Assembly: GCA_918797485.1 (NCBI GenBank) | Contig: CAKKNE010000003.1 | Coordinates: 868,001 to 932,000 of the forward strand | Length of the DNA: 64,000 nucleotides | Reading direction: 5' to 3' | DNA from: Pelagomonas calceolata | Lineage: Eukaryota > Sar > Pelagophyceae > Pelagomonadales > Pelagomonadaceae | In this document: positions 62,897-64,000 of the stretch, piece by piece | Layout of the letters: each line of letters starts with the position of its first letter | Numbering within the stretch: the stretch's first letter is position 1 | Position numbers and translations under genes: made by a program | The notes under the pieces: generated by a model | What the model saw: the letters and a program-made list of their open reading frames with translations, nothing else | Told to the model about the DNA's origin: nothing | Database searches by the model: none

Positions 62897-64000
62897 ATGA
62901 CGACGATGCGCGACCAGCAGAACGGCAAGACGAACAAGGCCATTCCCTTGATCCTAGAAAACGAGGGCCGCTACGAGGTGAGCGAAGAGGCCACGAAGCT
63001 CCTAGATGATTTACCGGCGCCCCTCGCCGTCGTCTCCATCGCGGGGCTGTGGCGCACGGGCAAGAGTTACTTACTGAATCAACTGAGCGGCGCCACCTGT
63101 GATAATGACAAAACCGGCTTCCAGGTCGGCGCGTCGGTAAATGCCTGTACCAAAGGTTTGTGGCTCTGGGGCGAGCCCGTGCGGCTGCCGGACGGGCTGA
63201 CGGTGCTGTTCATCGACACGGAGGGTCTGGGATCGACCTCGAGAACACAGACGGAGGACTCGCAGATCTTTTCCCTAGCTTTACTATTATCCTCATTATT
63301 CGTCTGGAACAGCCGAGGCGTCATCGACGGCAACGCCCTCGAAGATTTTGCGCTAGTAGTCAACTTAACGAAGCACATCCACGTGAGATCAGAAGCGGCG
63401 AAGAAAGCCCTCGAGGCTCATGATGCTAAAGGTGCCGAGAAGCACTTCGTGCATAGTGGCGGCGGCTTGAGCGCGGGCGCGTCGGCGGGCGCGGGGTCCG
63501 CGGGCCACGAGCTCGACGAGCTGGCGCAGCACTTTCCCGGCTTCCTCTGGGTCGTCCGCGACTTCACTTTGAAACTCGAAGACAACGGGCGGAGGATCAA
63601 CGACCGGCAGTACCTAGAAAACGCGCTAAAGCCCCAGCGGTCCTTCACGAGCGAGGCGGCGAGTCGGAATCAGATCCGGACGTTGCTCGGGTCATTTTTC
63701 AGAGAGCGCGACTGTGTGACGCTCGTGCGGCCGGCCGAGGACGAAGCTACCTTAAAAAAGTTGTCTCAAGTACCCGTCAGTTCATTACGGCCGGAGTTTC
63801 AAAGAGGATTGGCCAACCTCAAGGACAAGGTGTATGCTCAAACTAGAGCGAAGTCTGTCAATGGAAGAGCTCTCAGTGGCGCGATGCTCGCGACGCTGGC
63901 GAAAACTTATGCTGATGCGTTAAATGCCGGAGGTGTCCCTACGATCTCGACGGCCTGGGACCGCGTCCTCCAATCCCAAGCGGCGGAAGCGGTCGGTAAG
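62897..64000 (+). CDS. GB1/RHD3-type large GTPase (guanylate-binding protein-like), 3' end outside window
   Basis: 368 residues are present and the frame is still open at the window end. The dynamin-superfamily GTPase starts at about residue 36: PLAVVSIAGLWRTGKSYLLN (P-loop GLWRTGKS), then the G2 Thr in NACTKGLWLW, G3 as VLFIDTEGLGS, and WVVRDFTL as the G4-type RD motif. These are hallmarks of GBP/atlastin-like proteins. The helical domain begins near residue 280. Members tubulate or fuse membranes or act in defence. It has a short N-terminus and no signal peptide. The last bases contain GGTAAG, so a splice donor at the edge cannot be excluded. Confidence 0.85.
   Translation, partial: MTTMRDQQNGKTNKAIPLILENEGRYEVSEEATKLLDDLPAPLAVVSIAGLWRTGKSYLLNQLSGATCDNDKTGFQVGASVNACTKGLWLWGEPVRLPDGLTVLFIDTEGLGSTSRTQTEDSQIFSLALLLSSLFVWNSRGVIDGNALEDFALVVNLTKHIHVRSEAAKKALEAHDAKGAEKHFVHSGGGLSAGASAGAGSAGHELDELAQHFPGFLWVVRDFTLKLEDNGRRINDRQYLENALKPQRSFTSEAASRNQIRTLLGSFFRERDCVTLVRPAEDEATLKKLSQVPVSSLRPEFQRGLANLKDKVYAQTRAKSVNGRALSGAMLATLAKTYADALNAGGVPTISTAWDRVLQSQAAEAVGK

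Noticed and set aside
1-64000. CRISPR arrays, bacterial operons, Shine-Dalgarno sites, prophage
   Set aside because: No spaced direct repeats of that type; gene families, introns and spacing are eukaryotic.

Overview
This is nuclear DNA from a compact, GC-rich eukaryotic genome. Eukaryotic families are everywhere (VPS41, PDCD5, glutamate-cysteine ligase, Sas10/Lcp5, HSA-SNF2, atlastin/GBP-type GTPase, SPEF2, DNAAF3). Genes lie on both strands 15-500 nt apart and most are single-exon. The best guess is a stramenopile alga, probably a pelagophyte (Aureococcus/Pelagomonas type). The grounds are a heterokont-style plastid leader (gene at 895-1482), flagellar genes, DUF285 and MYND-RING-TPR expansions, and transposon-like introns matching the introner elements described in Aureococcus. 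This assignment is inference; no marker gene is present.

Layout. 0-9 kb: a mitochondrial DUF1279/FAM210-like protein, a plastid membrane protein, a J-less DnaJ zinc-finger protein, a PH + Sec14 lipid-transfer protein with a spliced C-terminal exon, glutamate-cysteine ligase, and a stand-alone anticodon-binding-domain protein. 9-20.5 kb: a PX protein, a secretory glycosyltransferase-like protein, a HEAT-repeat protein and a 1695-residue IQ/WW/ankyrin scaffold. 20.5-43 kb: an accessory stretch with three copies of a MYND-RING-TPR family (one truncated, one intact, one interrupted), a SET-like protein, a DUF285 surface protein, VPS41, YbeY, two genes carrying introner-type introns, a MYND protein, an FCP1-like phosphatase, a degenerate EP400/EAF1-like protein and a SPRY protein. 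43-64 kb: an NTF2-like protein, the axonemal factor DNAAF3, PDCD5, an FkbM methyltransferase, an aminotransferase, a TMEM230/134-like protein, giant SPEF2, a Sas10/Lcp5 protein, a repeat-containing plastid-type protein, a HAD protein, a frameshifted secreted protein, an MFS transporter, mitochondrial uL24 and the start of a GB1/RHD3 GTPase.

Non-coding structure is the most unusual content. (1) About 16 intergenic regions carry a short imperfect palindrome with consensus GCTAGTGTCTTAC-n-GCTAGC. It sits about 60-320 nt upstream of start codons, in either orientation, and often lies between divergent genes. It looks like an undescribed promoter element. (2) Two introns, at 31265-31353 and 31759-31955, have 8-nt target-site duplications, terminal inverted repeats starting CTG(A/T)G and a shared AAATCAAATTTCG block, as expected of transposon-born introns. 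(3) A second motif family, around GCCATCGACGCGAC, occurs inside all three recognised introns and in many gene flanks, with an apparent orientation switch between 5' and 3' ends. SPEF2 and DNAAF3 imply a cell able to build a motile flagellum. Coordinates use ATG starts chosen by hand; several reading frames open further upstream only from TTG or GTG.
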